From Ooceraea biroi (lineage: Eukaryota; Arthropoda; Insecta; Hymenoptera; Formicidae): a DNA stretch of 64,000 nucleotides. The position numbers and the translations under genes are program-made. Under the pieces are notes generated by a model. The model was not told the origin of the DNA, searched no databases, and was given only the letters and a program-made list of their open reading frames with translations. The stretch's first letter is position 1. The number at the start of each line of letters is the position of its first letter. The stretch spans positions 5,409,624-5,473,623 of the forward strand of contig NC_039507.1 of assembly GCF_003672135.1 (NCBI RefSeq), given 5' to 3'. Positions 26,915-41,537 of the stretch are shown here, in pieces.

Positions 26915-29900
26915 TAACGAATCAGTGAATGGTATAATATATGTATACAATTTTAAGTTCATTAAATTATGCACATATGCGTATGCTATGTAGCGAGCGA
27001 TTAATAATGTATTTATCAATATGTCCTGCTGATCATTAATCAATTTTCACAAATAGTTAATTTCACGCAATATTGCACGCAGTTATGTATGTAAACTTGG
27101 TAATAATACAAACAGATGTTCATGTATGTAAACTTCAATCTATATTAACTCTAAAGTTATGCCATTTTATAACAAATACTCAGAATAATTATCAGTCAGT
27201 ATTAAATACTATATACGAAAATTCCTATAAATTGTAAATCACATGCCAGGGTTAAAAATCATAAATTAAAACATTCCAAAGCGCAGTCTGAATATTGCAT
27301 GCGCGGCCGTGGTATATCCCTTTATAACACCGTGTGCACACATCAAAGGAAATGTAATATTTATAAAGAGCAATAAAAAAGCAGATAATTTCATGAAAGT
27401 TGCTTTTATTAACAGTCGTCCCGTGTATATGATCTCGCCGGTAACATTATTGGCACAAAGTAAATTTCTACTGGGTATTCATTTATCGTTGATGATAATA
27501 GGACAAAGCCAACTCCGATCGGAAATAGCCTTCTTTTTCAACTAAATTATCTATACGAGCACGCGAGCACCCCCGGGAAATATCTCGCGAAACTATTGGT
27601 TTCATCGGTCTTGCTGCCGATGCACGTAATTCCTATGCTTAAGCTTAATTGGCTGAACGTAAGTCCAGCACAATGCAGTTTTTCCAAAAATAATTATACC
27701 GAAAAATCGACAAGCTTCAACTATCTTCGCTGTATTAATTTTACATGCTTATTCTATTTTAATTAAGAATTATCTTTGTTGAATTCTTAAAGCAGCTAAT
27801 GATTTTATTCTAATTAAGAATCAGAGAATACATAATTATATTTTCGAATTTCAAAGTATTTCGCGTTACAATATGAAAATCGAAAAAGGAAAATATAACT
27901 TTCATGTGTCACAATTACGATCTCAAATTCACACAAAGCGTTACCGAAACTGTTGCCGAAATATTAAAATTGGATTGTGCAGCTTTCGCGGCTGTTTCAA
28001 TCGAGAAATAAAATGTACCTGGGAGCATACAGTTGCCAGTGTATTGTCATTGATTAAATCCCGGGATATTCGTGTCACACCTGTATTTCTCATTCGAATT
28101 CGTTGGGTCTTTCCCACTATCTCTCGGCCCTGATCACCGGAAAGAATGCTACGCGAGTGGCACTGTACATATGTACGTATGTGCGCGCATACGCGATGAT
28201 GAAGATGCTTGAACGTGCTTGGAGACGTGTCGGTCCCAATGTCAGGGCGCTAATTAAAAGTGAACGTCTGGGCGAGCCGCGGAGACTTTTTCCCTTGTCT
28301 TCATCAACCAAAAACTTTCGCAGTCTCATACACGAAGCGGCGTCGCCGGTATCTCTTTGATTATCATTTGCCATAATTAATCATCACAGGTCTAATTACG
28401 ACTTAGGAATTTAATAAGCATTTATTCAGCATAAATGTTCATTAGATAGCAGTTAAACTTCCATTTTTTTTGTATAATGCTATCGTAGCATTCGAGATTC
28501 TTTGCTTTATTGAGATAATTTATATTTTTCGTTCCTCATTATTTGTATCATCGATATCGCATGTGTTTTCAATTTACTTTTTCGATATTTTTATACTTTT
28601 CAAGAAAAACAAATGTTTTATTTGAGATCAGATTTGCACATTAAATAATTTCTGTCTAAATCATTACTAAACGAATAGTAAGTAAATAAGTAATCAGTAG
28701 CTAATGAGTGTGTTACGTTAGAATAAACAAATATTTTTGTGTAGCTGAGAAAGAGGAAACACGGTAAAGTACAATTGACAGATATAATAGCGACAATTTT
28801 TAAATCTATGCAAGTATTCACCGGTAGTGCGTGTTAATCGGTTTAAGCACGTTATCTTATCGTTCTCTGCGATTTAATCTGCTGCTTGCATCGTAGTCCG
28901 AATTGCACGAGCAACGATAAAATCAATATTTGCAATACGGATTAAGTGTTGGGAAGTGTTTATCGTGTGAATCTGAAAGGAATTTCTGCAGAGATCGTAT
29001 TTACGATTTATTCTCGCATTTGTCGACGTTGCACGAAAAGCGGAAAGTCACGGTAAAGCGAGAAACTAAAACAATTATTAATAATACCACAAAAGGAAAT
29101 GATATTTTCGGAGACATTGTGGTATCTCTTGCGAAGTAAATAGAGACGCCAGACAAAAATACAACAAATATACATTTAACTTAAAATTAAGTATGAGTTT
29201 GAGAAAACTCTAATTACACCACATTGTAAAGTGGAAAATTAGTTCAAACATAATTCGTACCTGTCATGGAATTTATAATGATTTGCGACCATTAATAGCT
29301 GATTTCGATGACAAGAAAATCTGCAATTTTCACCACCGTAGAGACAAAGTGCTCGTGTTGGTGTATGATGATAAATCGCAGAGATCAGCGGACGTTCATC
29401 GATAGCTTCTCAGAGATGTTAGTATCACGTCAGTCGGAATTCTGACACAAATTCGCGGCGCGTATCAACCGGCGCTCTTATGATTGCTCCATTTACCAAC
29501 GATTGCGTGAACGGATGTGAGGTGGAACGTATCGTACTTCCAGCAGTGCGGGGCGTACAAACATATCGGCTGTATTAAATTCGTCCGGGAATCCGAGCGA
29601 GGAGAAGGTCGGACGGACATCGCACGAGCGGTAACAAATATTTTGTCGCGCACTCCTATCGAAAGAAGAAATCCGATCATTCCGTTATTTAGGAACGGTT
29701 CCATTGAAGGCCGGCGACACCGCGACGATGATTCGCGTGCACGTTTAAGCACGCATGCCGAAACGACCGCGCTACGAACAGTGCAGGCGACAAGTGCAGC
29801 CGAGTAATTTGCTGTCATCGTAAAATAGCTACGATAAGCGTTATGGGACACCTGCACTGCGCGAATTATCGAGTGACATCAATTCTAAGGTGCGCTCGTT

Positions 29901-30399
29901 AATGTTTATGTTAACAGCGTTAGTAAAAATTAAGTTTCCCGAACATTATCTGCGGAGCCTTAACACGTATCTAAAAAATTTCTTAATATCACTTTAATCG
30001 TCGACCTATGCGTCAATAATATAATCGCAATTAACTAATATTTTCGAAGTACGATGTCATTATTTTATAAGATGTACGTTTCCTGAGAAAAATTTCACGC
30101 TGGAAACTTGAGAAAGCTCAAGAGAGCTGTTTGAAAAGCAAGGACTCTGCTTGCGATGTCTCTTTAGCCGTTGGAAAATTCCTACGTTTGATTTTATTCG
30201 TACCGAAAGCCCGGAAAATCCACACACGAACCTCAAGAATCCAACAGAAAATTCCTCGGGAATCAGAAAATCTCTCTCAACTCGTTGGGAAAACGATTCG
30301 CGCTGAAGGCTTCTTGTCTTCCTTTCTTCAGAGCCGAAAAAATTACGAGACACGTCTCGAGGGGATCAATCGATGAGAAAGAGGGAAAAAAGCGCCAGC

Positions 30400-31830
30400 T
30401 TCGCATCGTTTAGTACTATCCCACCCTTATAAAGAACCCGCTTCAAATGCGAGATGATTTATCCTCGCTTGTATTCGCTCATCGGTCATCGTCGAGCACA
30501 GGCTTCGGCAGACGTGAAAACGAACACGCACGCGGAAGGCCGCTACTTACTGCGCTAATCGTAGATCGATCTAACGCACGTCGCCAGAAGGAAGTCGAGC
30601 TCGCGCTTTCGCTTCTTCTTCCTCTTCTTCTTGCTCTTGTTCCTGCTCTTCCGGGTCGCTGAGTGTCGCACCGCAGTGGCGGACCGCAAATCGCACGATT
30701 TCTCGTCGACTTCTCGCTCGATTGACTTGAGCGAACTCGCTTGACTTCTCACGACGGTCTCATACTCAGAGCAGCCGGCAGTTCTCACCAAGACGAGAGC
30801 TTTCGACTCCGCTTTCGAGTCCGCGCGATGTCGGAGGTCACGTCGGCACACACTCGAACTTGAATCGCGGTCACAACTCCGATTCACTGTTCCGAGGATC
30901 CTCGTCTTTCACCGGTCCCCTCTTTCCCTCCTCAATGTATCGGGACACTAATAAATGCGCAGCGAACTCGAGCTAATTTCGAGTAGGAAGTAGACCGGAT
31001 CGTCCCGATAAAGGCTGGCTCCGGACGACTAGACAGCGCGGACGACACCGGCGTCTTCGATGCGCGATCGATGAAGACTCGCACCGGTGGTTTTCGGTGC
31101 GAGATGCGGACGGACGATCTTGCTGATCTGCTGATCTTCGGCCGAGCCGACACACGACCCGCGATTCTTCGAGGACGGGCACGATGAGTGGTGTCCGGCA
31201 AGTGCCCTGCACTTGCACGTCAAAAATTGTCCCCTTGATCGAGGAGGTGCTCGAACATCAGTACCACCACCGCAGGTAGGCGAGTGGCCGCCCGGCTGAT
31301 CCCGAGTATCCCGGGAACGCGCGCACGTGTCGACCGTCCGGAGCGAGCGGCGGCGAACAGCTGATCGGCGTGGGTCGGCAACGATCGACCGACTTGGCCG
31401 ACTCCTGCGAACCGACTAAACGCGCTCTCCGTCGAGGGGGGAGAGGACAAGGGGCAGGAGGGGGAGAGAAGGAGCCAGCGGTCTCCTCTCTCGCGGTCGC
31501 AGCCTCCGGGCCGCTGTCCCTCTGCCGCTCTGCGTTCTCGCGCGGGGTGTCCCGGCCCGGAATGAACGATCGTGCCGGAACCCCCGGAGAGACCGGTGTA
31601 CCCTTCGAGAGTCAGCTGGGAATACCGCGTGCGTGTGTCGGCGGTGCACACTTGGCGCGCACGTGCTGGACGACGAAAGAGCAGACGGCCCGATCGTCGA
31701 GCCAACAACCACCCGGCCTTGCACCGGCTGCGCTTCCACCGGCAGCCTGACTGGCCGAATTGAGCTGGTCTGACTACCAGGTGCATGGCTCGAGCGGAGC
31801 TCCTCCGTCGCGCCACCGGGCTCTCCACGT
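30400..31830. promoter_or_regulatory. GC- and CpG-rich island with a strong minus-strand donor-like site
   Basis: The stretch is GC-rich, with overlapping open frames on both strands up to about 200 codons (31220-31828, minus) and no recognisable product. At about 30551 the minus strand has GCGCA followed by gtaagt, a near-perfect donor. A frame feeding the HCN exon at 17752 from this site would contain a stop and no Met, so if used it would end a non-coding 5' exon. Possible alternative promoter of the HCN gene; otherwise unassigned. Confidence 0.3.
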
Positions 31831-31835
31831 CCTCT

Positions 31836-31893
31836 TCTGTCTGTCTCTCTCTTTTTCTGTCTCTGGTTTTTGCTCTCTGTCTGTCTGTCTGTT

Positions 31894-31932
<39 letters not shown>

Positions 31933-31962
31933 CATCTATCTATCTATCTATCTATCTATCTA
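31836..31962. repeat. Compound microsatellite (TCTG/TC/TA/ATCT)
   Basis: Pyrimidine repeats (TCTG)n and (TC)n pass into (TA)n and then into seven or so ATCT units. The repeat sits at the right edge of the GC-rich island. A purine-rich GA stretch follows at about 32030-32075. Confidence 0.95.
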
Positions 31963-34900
31963 GCTTGGCGAGTTCGAATTGCGCCGAGACGAGAGGAGGA
32001 GAGAAGTTCTAAGGTGCATGGCGGAGAGGGAGAGAGAGAACAAGAGAGACACATGGAGAGAAAACAAAAAGAGAAATTTGTCCCGATTTCCTTGAGCTTT
32101 TTGTAACATTTTGTGTTTCCGGTACAGCATAAGTGCACGACATTTTCTTCATTGCTGTGTAGATACATTATTTAATTAGTCTTGTTAGCCTTGGACTCGT
32201 TGGAAATGACATTTTTATAATGTTGAATTTTAAACTTGGAAAATTGGCGATAGATAAATGTCATGATCTGCATCGTATAATAATGAAAAGAGCCAGATTA
32301 GCTTCTTTTCTATTCGTTTTATTTCTATGCTTATATTCTTCATGGCATACAGTATTTTGATATATTTTATCAAGCATTATTAGTGAATTTCTTAATAATG
32401 GCTCAATGCGTGGCATGTTGCATGCGTCAGATGATATTTCAGGCGCGATTGTTTATTATGAGAATTGAGAAGGAATTCGATTTTTTAAACGCAAAAAATA
32501 ATTAGAATCAGAAATATAAATAAGATTATAAATTAGAAATATATAAAAGAAGAAAAATAACGCACTATGAAAAATAAAATAAAGAGTTTGCACATAATTT
32601 TCTTTAAAATAGATGTTCTCGATTTCTCTTTATCGATAATGTGCTTCCCACAGTATGTGCAAGAGAGACAAAGGTAGACAGCTTGAACTTGTGTTATCTT
32701 TCGTAGTCGATAATGTCACGGTGCATCAGTATGGAGCACGTCGCGTGTCGCCCGCTTCCCGTAAACGACGTCGCGCGGTGGCGAGTTTCGGCGCCGATGA
32801 AGTCATTCGGCGTCGCGATACGAAAACGCGAATTTCCAAGGATACCCGTGAAATTGGAGCCGCAACGAAGGATTTTCCAAGGAGGATTATCGCCAGTAAC
32901 TCGTGCGTACTGCCGACCCGAATAATTTGTCCGTTCCCGTTTCGCTTCGTCGTTGGAATTTATAGACGGTACCTTCTGGATTTTATGAGCCAATTCCGAC
33001 GTACTTTTACATCCGGAGTGCATTACACAATTAAATATTTTCATTTTTCTCACGTTTTCATCACATCCTCGTTCACATCCTCGTCGAGTTATTAACAATA
33101 ACAGCACGCGCGAATGGCGCTTAATACATACATATGCATAGTGTGTAAAATCGCGATCCGGATAATTCACACATGAATTGATTATTAAACGTGCTACAGA
33201 GTACATTATACGTTTTGTGGTGCGCATCACATATGTTTGCAAGCACATCACGGACATGCTATGAAAAATATCGGGAGCGAGTAAATTTGCGTCACACGGT
33301 CCAATCCCGGCGTTGTGCGTGTGACCTTTGTAGTGGTGGTGCGAATAAATTTGATAGTTCGTCGATACTTTCCCGGGGATTCTTTGATGCCACGAGATTC
33401 GTGAATAACATGGAAGTATAATTAACCGCGTTACTCCCAGAGTAATTCACCATGTTGAATCGACGCTACTTTGCCTGCACCTGCGTACCGAGCAGCGAAT
33501 GCTCATTAGTCAACGGTTCATTACTAAATTGCACGTGCCTCGCTAACTCGCTTAGTGAACGAAAGAAGTGAACGTCCTTCATCTATCTCGCCGTGACGCG
33601 GCGAAAGAAAAATGTTCGGAAAATAAGGAAGTGAAGTATTTCATGCGCAAATGCGTTCCTTGCACATGGATAAATATGTCAGCGGCATTCGACTGGTCGA
33701 TACCGGAACTGTGCCTCGGGAACATTTGAGAAAATTGTGCGACGGTTCTCCGTCATCAGCGAGCATGTACGATGCGAGAAAAGACGAGGAGCAAGAACAT
33801 CCGCGGATATCGACGAATTCTCATCTGCATACTGCATGCGCCGACGTTATCAAGATTGCAACTGCCATGAAATATTTAACTTTGCGGATCAATAATAATA
33901 CCTCGACTATAACGCGTTCGGTGACGAATAATAATACGTCCTAATTATAACGGGTAATTAAATTCACAGAATAGAGCGAAATGTACTATACAATTAATAC
34001 GTTGGGTCTCATAAACAATAAATTATTATCACGCCCTATCGCGCTTTGACGTATTTCCGATCGTGGGTCCGATAATGAAGATAAGCGGGCGAGAGATGAA
34101 GAATTTTTGTGAACTTACACGATTTTTAATACATAAATATTAATATGCGACGGATGAAATTATCGCACAAGAAACCTCATATCGACATCGCTTGAACGAT
34201 GATAAACGCTAAAATGCGGAAATAAAGACTCAGACGAATTAACTTGATGTATTAATAGTTGTTTTATTTAATTATGTTTAAGGCTTTAGCTAATATTTTC
34301 AAGATTAAAGTTTCGTAAAAGTCTGAAGGAGATGTAAACATTTCGAACAATTTTATTGTGCCTTTTTCGATTGGCTTTGTTTTTAAGAGAAATTCATGGT
34401 TTAGTCTACTAAAAGTCATAACATAAAGAACAAGTTTTATCTAAATAAATTAAGCTTTCTGCGAAAGAAGATCCAAATATCCCAAATTTGCCATGCAAAT
34501 AGTGTCTAAAAATATCCGACAGTTTTAAATCGCATCGCAAGAATACCAATTAATCGTTCAAGACACCACGTCATTCCAAACACGTAGTTCAGTCGTATTT
34601 GTTAAGTCAATGATATTTTTCGCGAAACTCTTTGACGCACATTTGTATGATAACGCCTCCGGCTTCCAAGAAAAATGACCGACCTGACGTTAAATTTCGC
34701 TTCCTTACTTTGGTCACGACTTTCCGTTGATTAAAGCGATCAATCCAAGTGGTCGGGCTCGCTGTTCCATTCCGGCTGGACTTAATTTGCTTAGAGATCC
34801 ATTTTATCTACCGGTTAATCAGGATCAAACGGTCCCATAAATAATTTGAGCGTCACATGCTCGGCGCGATTGCAGCAGTCTGTTCACGCGAGAGATTCGT

Positions 34901-35357
34901 TGTAACTTTTATAATATTTACGTGAACAAATCATATAAATTAATATTGTAAATTTAGATACTTTCTAATACTGAGAAAGTAAGGGACATACATATTATTT
35001 TTATTATAAATAAATTTTCTCGACTCCGCGTTGTTGAATCCAACGGCAGATATTATTTCTGCAAAATTATTTCAGGCATCTGTTAGCAGGTGGTGCTGTT
35101 TAACAGAGAAGCTTCCTACCTTACCGTCTTATATATAGTATATAAGGCGTCCAAAATAGTTTTTGAACGATAGTATCTTGCTGTTTAAATAATTCGTAAA
35201 AAATCAGAATATCGTAAGAAAATCAGCGGCTGTGAATGTAACAAGAAATATTGTTGCACGTAAAATCGTTTTCACCCTCAAATTACAAAATAAAAATTAG
35301 ACCAGAAATTAAAATTTTGAAAGTATTAATTTCCTTTCCAATGAAAATGGTGGTCTG

Positions 35358-35378
35358 AATTAATTAATTAATTAATTA
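35358..35378. repeat. (AATT)n microsatellite
   Basis: Five AATT units in AT-rich non-coding DNA. Confidence 0.88.
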
Positions 35379-36636
35379 AATATATTTCTTTATCTGGTGT
35401 AGATATGTTTGCTAACTTTTTGGAACAGTTTGTATAGGCAGCCTGCGTTTGGATTTATACAAAATAATAACAGTTTCATCTGTAAATTTATAATACGTAA
35501 TATGGCGATGCCAGGGATCGGTGCTAATAAAAATAGAGCCAAAGTGAAGCTGCACTTGATATTTGATATGCTTTTATAATGTAATACCCGAGGTTTCGCC
35601 AGAAATCCAGCTCTAAAATATGGGAGATACCTCGAGGGACTTGTCCCGTAAAAGGCATCAATGCACTTGGCGATATATCTTGCGAAAGCTGCAGAGGAAA
35701 CTGTTATCCGAGATACTTCGTACCGCGAATTTCGATACCATCGACATCGTTTTAACGATCCGCGCGAAAATAAATTGAATAGTGGGCTTGAGATCGATCC
35801 TGCGTTCTCGTAACCCGATTAAAGCCCCTTCGTAGTTATCGGAAACTTTATGCGGATTATTGGAAAATTATTTACCGCTCCATTAAATTAAAGCACGCAA
35901 AATTCAATAATAGCAAATTTGTCGCGATGTAAAGTATGGATCATTACTTTCGTTTGTTCTTCAAAATTTTATTTATAGTTCTTATCTTCCAAATCTTTCA
36001 TACATCTTTTTTATTTTAATTATATTCTCGATTGAGTAACATAATTTATTTCAGAGAGATCTATAAGAAGAGAGAGATAGAACTGTATTCTAAATTTGTT
36101 TGTGTCGCGGCTACTTCAACCACAAATGTACTTTTCCATAATCAAATCACTGCTTACGTTAGTGAACAAATACAGGATGATGCAACCTCACCGGTATGTA
36201 AATACAATTTGCAGTCACTTAAAGTTTGTAGGTATACATTTAGATATATAGACAATAGAATGGAAAATTATAATGCATTACATAATGCATTAATCTACTA
36301 TGTGTTGTGACTATGTGTTCCGTTGATCGGAACAGCGATATCAATCGATGTTTATCATTCTGAAAAATATGTAGTAAGTTATAGACAGAAATACAGATCT
36401 AAATTACATATAAAGGTATTAAAATTAATGGATAATTATAACAAAAGATACGTGTTAATGATGCAGCTAATAATTCTTACAAACTTATCCGCAGTCACAT
36501 AATTATGATTAAAACGACTAACAATTATATATTATTGGATAATATCACGAGATCGCGTTTATCGTAGCATCACGATTACTTTGATTGATGTGATACATCA
36601 ATATTTTATTCTGCCTGATTTATACCGTTATTCTCC

Positions 36637-36659
36637 CTCTCTCTCTCTCTCTCTCTCTG
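36637..36659. repeat. (CT)n microsatellite
   Basis: About eleven CT units, followed by TGTTTGTCTC. Confidence 0.92.
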
Positions 36660-39600
36660 TTTGTCTCTTTACGCGACAGACCACATAAAGTTAATGTATA
36701 ACATGTGCGTAACACGAAACGCGCGAATGTGAAAATGTCGAGAATTCCTCGTTGACATCTCGTGCAGCGCGTGCAAACGCGTGGACGCGGACGCGGTTCC
36801 TGGAAATAATTTCTATCGGCAGAATTTATATTGTCAAATTGACCTTCGTGCAACACCGAGATTTCAATGCGCGATTTAAAGAGGCAGTCGATGACGCCAC
36901 GACGGAAGTGCACGTACGTGCCGGGCTTGGGGAATTAATGTACGATGCGTTACAAATCCTCCACGAACGTGTCCGGTGCACACGCGTGTGCATCCGACCA
37001 TCCGGGCCGCGGCGAGGCTACGCTCGGAAATTATAGCGTCCGATACAGGTTGTGCACAGGCCTATAAAATCTAGTAGGTTATCGATTAGGCTCCTACTCT
37101 CTCCGCCCGCTGGCTGCGAATCTGGATGTGCCGGCCCATTCACCTGGATATCCACACGATGACGATCACGGTGGCGACGACGACGTGGCAGAGCGATTTA
37201 GGTCAGCAGATCGTGCAACCTTTTTTCGTAACTCCCTTTTTCAATTAGGCATTACCAGATCCGCGGTTTTCGCCGGGCCGAAAGTACGGTAACCTTCCAT
37301 TTTTGTCAACCGGCCGAATTGGCATCGCGACATGACGCTCTTTCCTCGAGGTCGCCCCCCGCCGTGAAAAGAGGAATATTTTGTCAAATTGTTTTCTGAG
37401 TGTTTGACAAGTTTTGAGTAAAAATATGTCTACCAGATCTTCCTAACGTGAGCTTCACAAGGAATATTTACGAAAAGAAAGTCGATGTTATTTTTACACA
37501 TTTTGAAATAACTTCACCTAAACAATTTTTAAACAATTTTTCTGTATTTTAATATTTAATATTTATTAAGTCTTGCGTGAGGACACGCATTTAGGGAATA
37601 CGCATTAAGGATAGAGCCACGCGTTATCTGCACATATAAATCTAATTTGATTTTATGAAAATACGCGCCCCGGCTCACCCACCCACGTGAGCAGATCCTC
37701 GAAACAGTCATCTCTCCCAAAGGCCATCAGCATCGATCTGGGGCCGCCCGGTGTGCGTTTACGAAAATGTATTTTAAGTTCGCCGCGCGAATTGCCGTCG
37801 CTTTCACCCCTTCGTGCCTCGGGTATTACGTGACTCGCGATATTAATCACGTCTCCCCTCAAGGGTAAGGTCGCTTATTGGGCACGACGGAATCCGCGCT
37901 CACCGCAATCATACTCTCTGTCCGGAACTCTGACGTAGACTCCGCCGTCTTTCATCGCCAGACGAGGGTTTCTTTCCACGCGCCTCCATCTCGTCGACGA
38001 TATATACCACCCTCTTTTTCGCGGACTGTGTATATTTAAAGGCGCCTGCACGTGTAGATGCTTGAGCGCGTGCCCACGCTTCTGCGGCCATGACCGGCAT
38101 GCTACATGGTGGCCCGGCCGCCGTACACGCACCCCTCTCACTACAACTGTTAACGTTACAATGACGAATGATGCCGTGCACACGCGGGTGACGTAATACG
38201 ATGCGTGTTAATGATATCGTGCGCTAGTTTCGGACGCCGCGCCTAATTATCGCGTTACGTCGTCGGGTCTGTTTAGAATCGATCTGAAGGTACTGTAGCT
38301 CTCTAACGCGATTCTCGATGGTTTTCACAGATAAACCGATTTTAGATTGGAATTTTCGGAAGATTGTTTAATTAAAATTTTTTTCGCTATTTGATAATGA
38401 GAATATTTATAGCGTATATAATATATTTAAATATTATTTAATTGCTATTTAAATAGTCTTTATTTAACGGAATGGATGTATAATTCTTTTTCAAATATTA
38501 GAACTTTTGTTGAGATATCACTTTGTGAGAAAAACTACATTTGCGGGATATAAAGAATTGTAGAATGTATAGAATTATTGAAAAATATTCTTTTGTTTTT
38601 TAAGCATTCACATGCAAAATCGATTAAATGCAATGCTGAGTAGAGATTCGACATGACGACCGACTTGTCGAAATGGCAGATTGTGTGCCAGTATACATTC
38701 GAATCCGTCAGCATGGCGCCGTACAATACGAACTAACTGCGAAATTGACTTTTATATCCTGCAGCATGTTATAGCATCAGTAATGGCCTAGATGTTGAAC
38801 GAAAAAATTTCGTTACCAACGTTGCTAACATTGTAAATTTGTAATTTTAGTTAAGTCACGTTACGATTCAGGATTTATTTATTAAGGCTACATGATAGAA
38901 TTTGCCTCTTGCCGGACAATAATTATTGATAAAACAAATATCCAATTACATGAAAATATGTTCTTCAAAAGCGTTATTTTTAATATTTCTGAAAATAACA
39001 AAGAATTAAATTTATGAAATATATTTCTGTTACTATTTATAGTCAAGTTAATTCGAAATTATTTACTATTTATTTGTTCTACACTTGAACTATTAATTTT
39101 AGAATTTGTATATAAGCAATTTTTCTTCCAAAATTTTTTAATATGTTCTTCGGAGAAATACTGATATTATATAGTAATATGATATGATATAGTAATATGA
39201 TAAATCTATATCTTATATTAAGAATGTATAAAAGCAATATATAGATCTCTATATTCTATAAATTATTTGTACGTACTGTTTAAAAGATGATATGCGTTAT
39301 AAATTAGTCTTCACGTAATTTGTTGTAGTAATTTGTATTTGTTAGTTAGGGTTGGTCGAACAGATATGTAGATCTCAGCGATCTCTCTAATCTATATTCT
39401 ATAAATAACTTGTTTTCTATAAAATTTATCTGTTTTCTCTAAAAACCATGATCAAACGGAGTACTTTAGAGAGTAATTAAAGATAGCTCCCGTCGCAACG
39501 AATTATTTTCCTCTGCCAAAAAGGTATCGGACGCTTTCCAATATCGATCCTTCTTGATTTTTAAAATAAACGTGTTTGTGATGACGACAAAGTGGTCGCA

Positions 39601-40956
39601 TCGCATGTGATAAAACATACGCAGCATGTATAGCATGCTCTCGCGTAAAATGTCAGATTACCCTTCGAGCGAGGAGGATGTCAAATAACGCGATATTGAT
39701 CATCATATATTACACAGGCTGGTCCAGGTAGCGCGTATTTTCTCGACGATTACAGGCCGTTTGACAAACGCACAACCCATCTTCTCCTAACGGAAATCTG
39801 ATTGGACGTCATATATTTCTTCGAAGCTTCTGCATTCTTGATATATCAGGCGTTTCAATATTACTTGGGGAAATATAATTTCCTCTCGGATTAAAGATTT
39901 CACCAAAGTCCACGTGGAATTAATTTAGGTTTCAAAGACAGATCGTGACGTGAAATTATTTCTGATTTTGCTTCTGGTATCTGTGATCAAGATAAAGTCC
40001 CACGTTCTTGTCACATCTTCAATATCGCTGTCTGACTCCGCGATTCATCAGCTCTTGCGTTCGCTTTGTTCACTGGCTGAAGCATGACGGGCGTCTGCCT
40101 TCCCTATTCGCGCAATGCAGGTTCAAGAAGACCGATTGTTTCTCCAACGCAGGAGACTTTTGCAAATTGTCTATTTTATTCCATTCTATGCAAAACGCAA
40201 GCGTCACATGATTTAGCTTTTCTTATATTTCTTGCGCATGTAACTTCAGCCCTGAAATTAACATAATATTAAACCCCGCAGAACTAATGAGGGCCCTCTC
40301 TGACCAACCCTGTTACTATAGATGGTCTTTAGACAATCTGCCGTTAAGCACGGCAATGTAGGCGAGAATACGTGGCAAAACAGACATTAAACGCGATATC
40401 TTGTACGATATCGATATCGTTGACAGCGAGCGTGCACGCACACATATTTCGACGATCGCGCTAAAAGCATTAGTACACGTATGCGGGATTAGAATGACGT
40501 TTATTGTTGGACCTCCACATATGATGTCATTATACGGCGAGCCGGTCATATGATACACACCTATGGGCACACACCATTTATCGCGCGCGCGGGTGGCCGG
40601 AGAGTGCAGAGGGTTGCGTGGGGAGACCGTGGAACGCGGGGTAAAGCCAGATCAATACCGGCAAAAGCGTGACACGGTCGCGAACTCGGCATACACGAAA
40701 CCGGACAAAAAAGGACGTCGACTGTTCGAGGCGGGGTGCGAGGCGTCGTCGTGACTGCTGTGCTGACACACCGTAACCATAATTCGCAAGAAGTTGGAAA
40801 CTCGGAACGCGTTCCGCATACCTTCACCCCGTTCTCTGCCCGCTTCCGAGATTCACGTCGTTCCTGTCCATCAGAAAACTCGCGCGGACACCATAATCCC
40901 CGCTCTGTACGTTGAATCTGACACCTGAATGTACGTACGTGCATGCCTCGTGTCAA

Positions 40957-40990
<34 letters not shown>

Positions 40991-40996
40991 CTCTCG
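40957..40996. repeat. (CT)n microsatellite
   Basis: CT repeats with two short interruptions, next to a small GC-rich patch at 40560-40950. Confidence 0.92.
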
Positions 40997-41537
40997 CGCC
41001 GATTTTTCCCTCTTCACAAAAAATCGATATTTGCAATTTAGTTGAGGTCCGACTTCGTTACGATTCGTTACTATGCAGAACATATAATTCGGGCGGTGCG
41101 AAGTAACGAGCTATTTAATCGTGACATTTCTCTAACGTAAAATATTCATTCTAGAAAAGTATCGGGATTGCATTAAATATTAATGTTGTTATCGAGTTTT
41201 CGTAAAATATTTGAAACGGACGAGTAGACTTGAAACTTTGATACATTTCTGTTGCATTCTTTTCTCGTTCCCGTTGCTTGACGCAATGATCGATACTCGT
41301 TTCAGCGGATACCGATGTTATCGCTTTGACGACTCGCATAATCTTTTTACACGCCGCAGTGGTTTCTTTTTTTGCCGCGCAAATGCCGCGTGAACACCAC
41401 GTTAGAGTACATAAGATAGCGTTCTGTACGGGGAGGGTGGTAAGATTATTCTGACGCAAGTTGAGCCGCGCGAGAGGAGGGGCAAATGCACTCCCTTTTG
41501 TCATGACTAAACAATGCAAATGCGGTTTAATGTGTAT

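Larger units (their letters stand above)
17753..30400. other. Long, mostly AT-rich stretch, presumed HCN intron or 5' flank
   Basis: Apart from the repeats listed separately, this holds only unrelated short frames. Small GC-richer patches occur at 19.5-20.3, 24.3-24.7, 26.3-26.6, 28.1-28.4 and 29.5-29.85 kb, where both strands are open and nothing is recognisable. No exon with a start Met and a matching donor was seen here. Confidence 0.45.

Noticed and set aside
31220..31828. 202-codon minus-strand frame
   Set aside because: It is Arg- and Ser-rich, overlaps plus-strand frames of similar length, and resembles no known protein. It offers no phase-compatible donor toward the HCN exons.
32655..33257. 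Overlapping frames of 146 codons (plus) and 187 codons (minus)
   Set aside because: They occupy the same DNA, have no family resemblance and no splice or promoter context. They look like the by-product of a locally GC-richer, stop-poor stretch.
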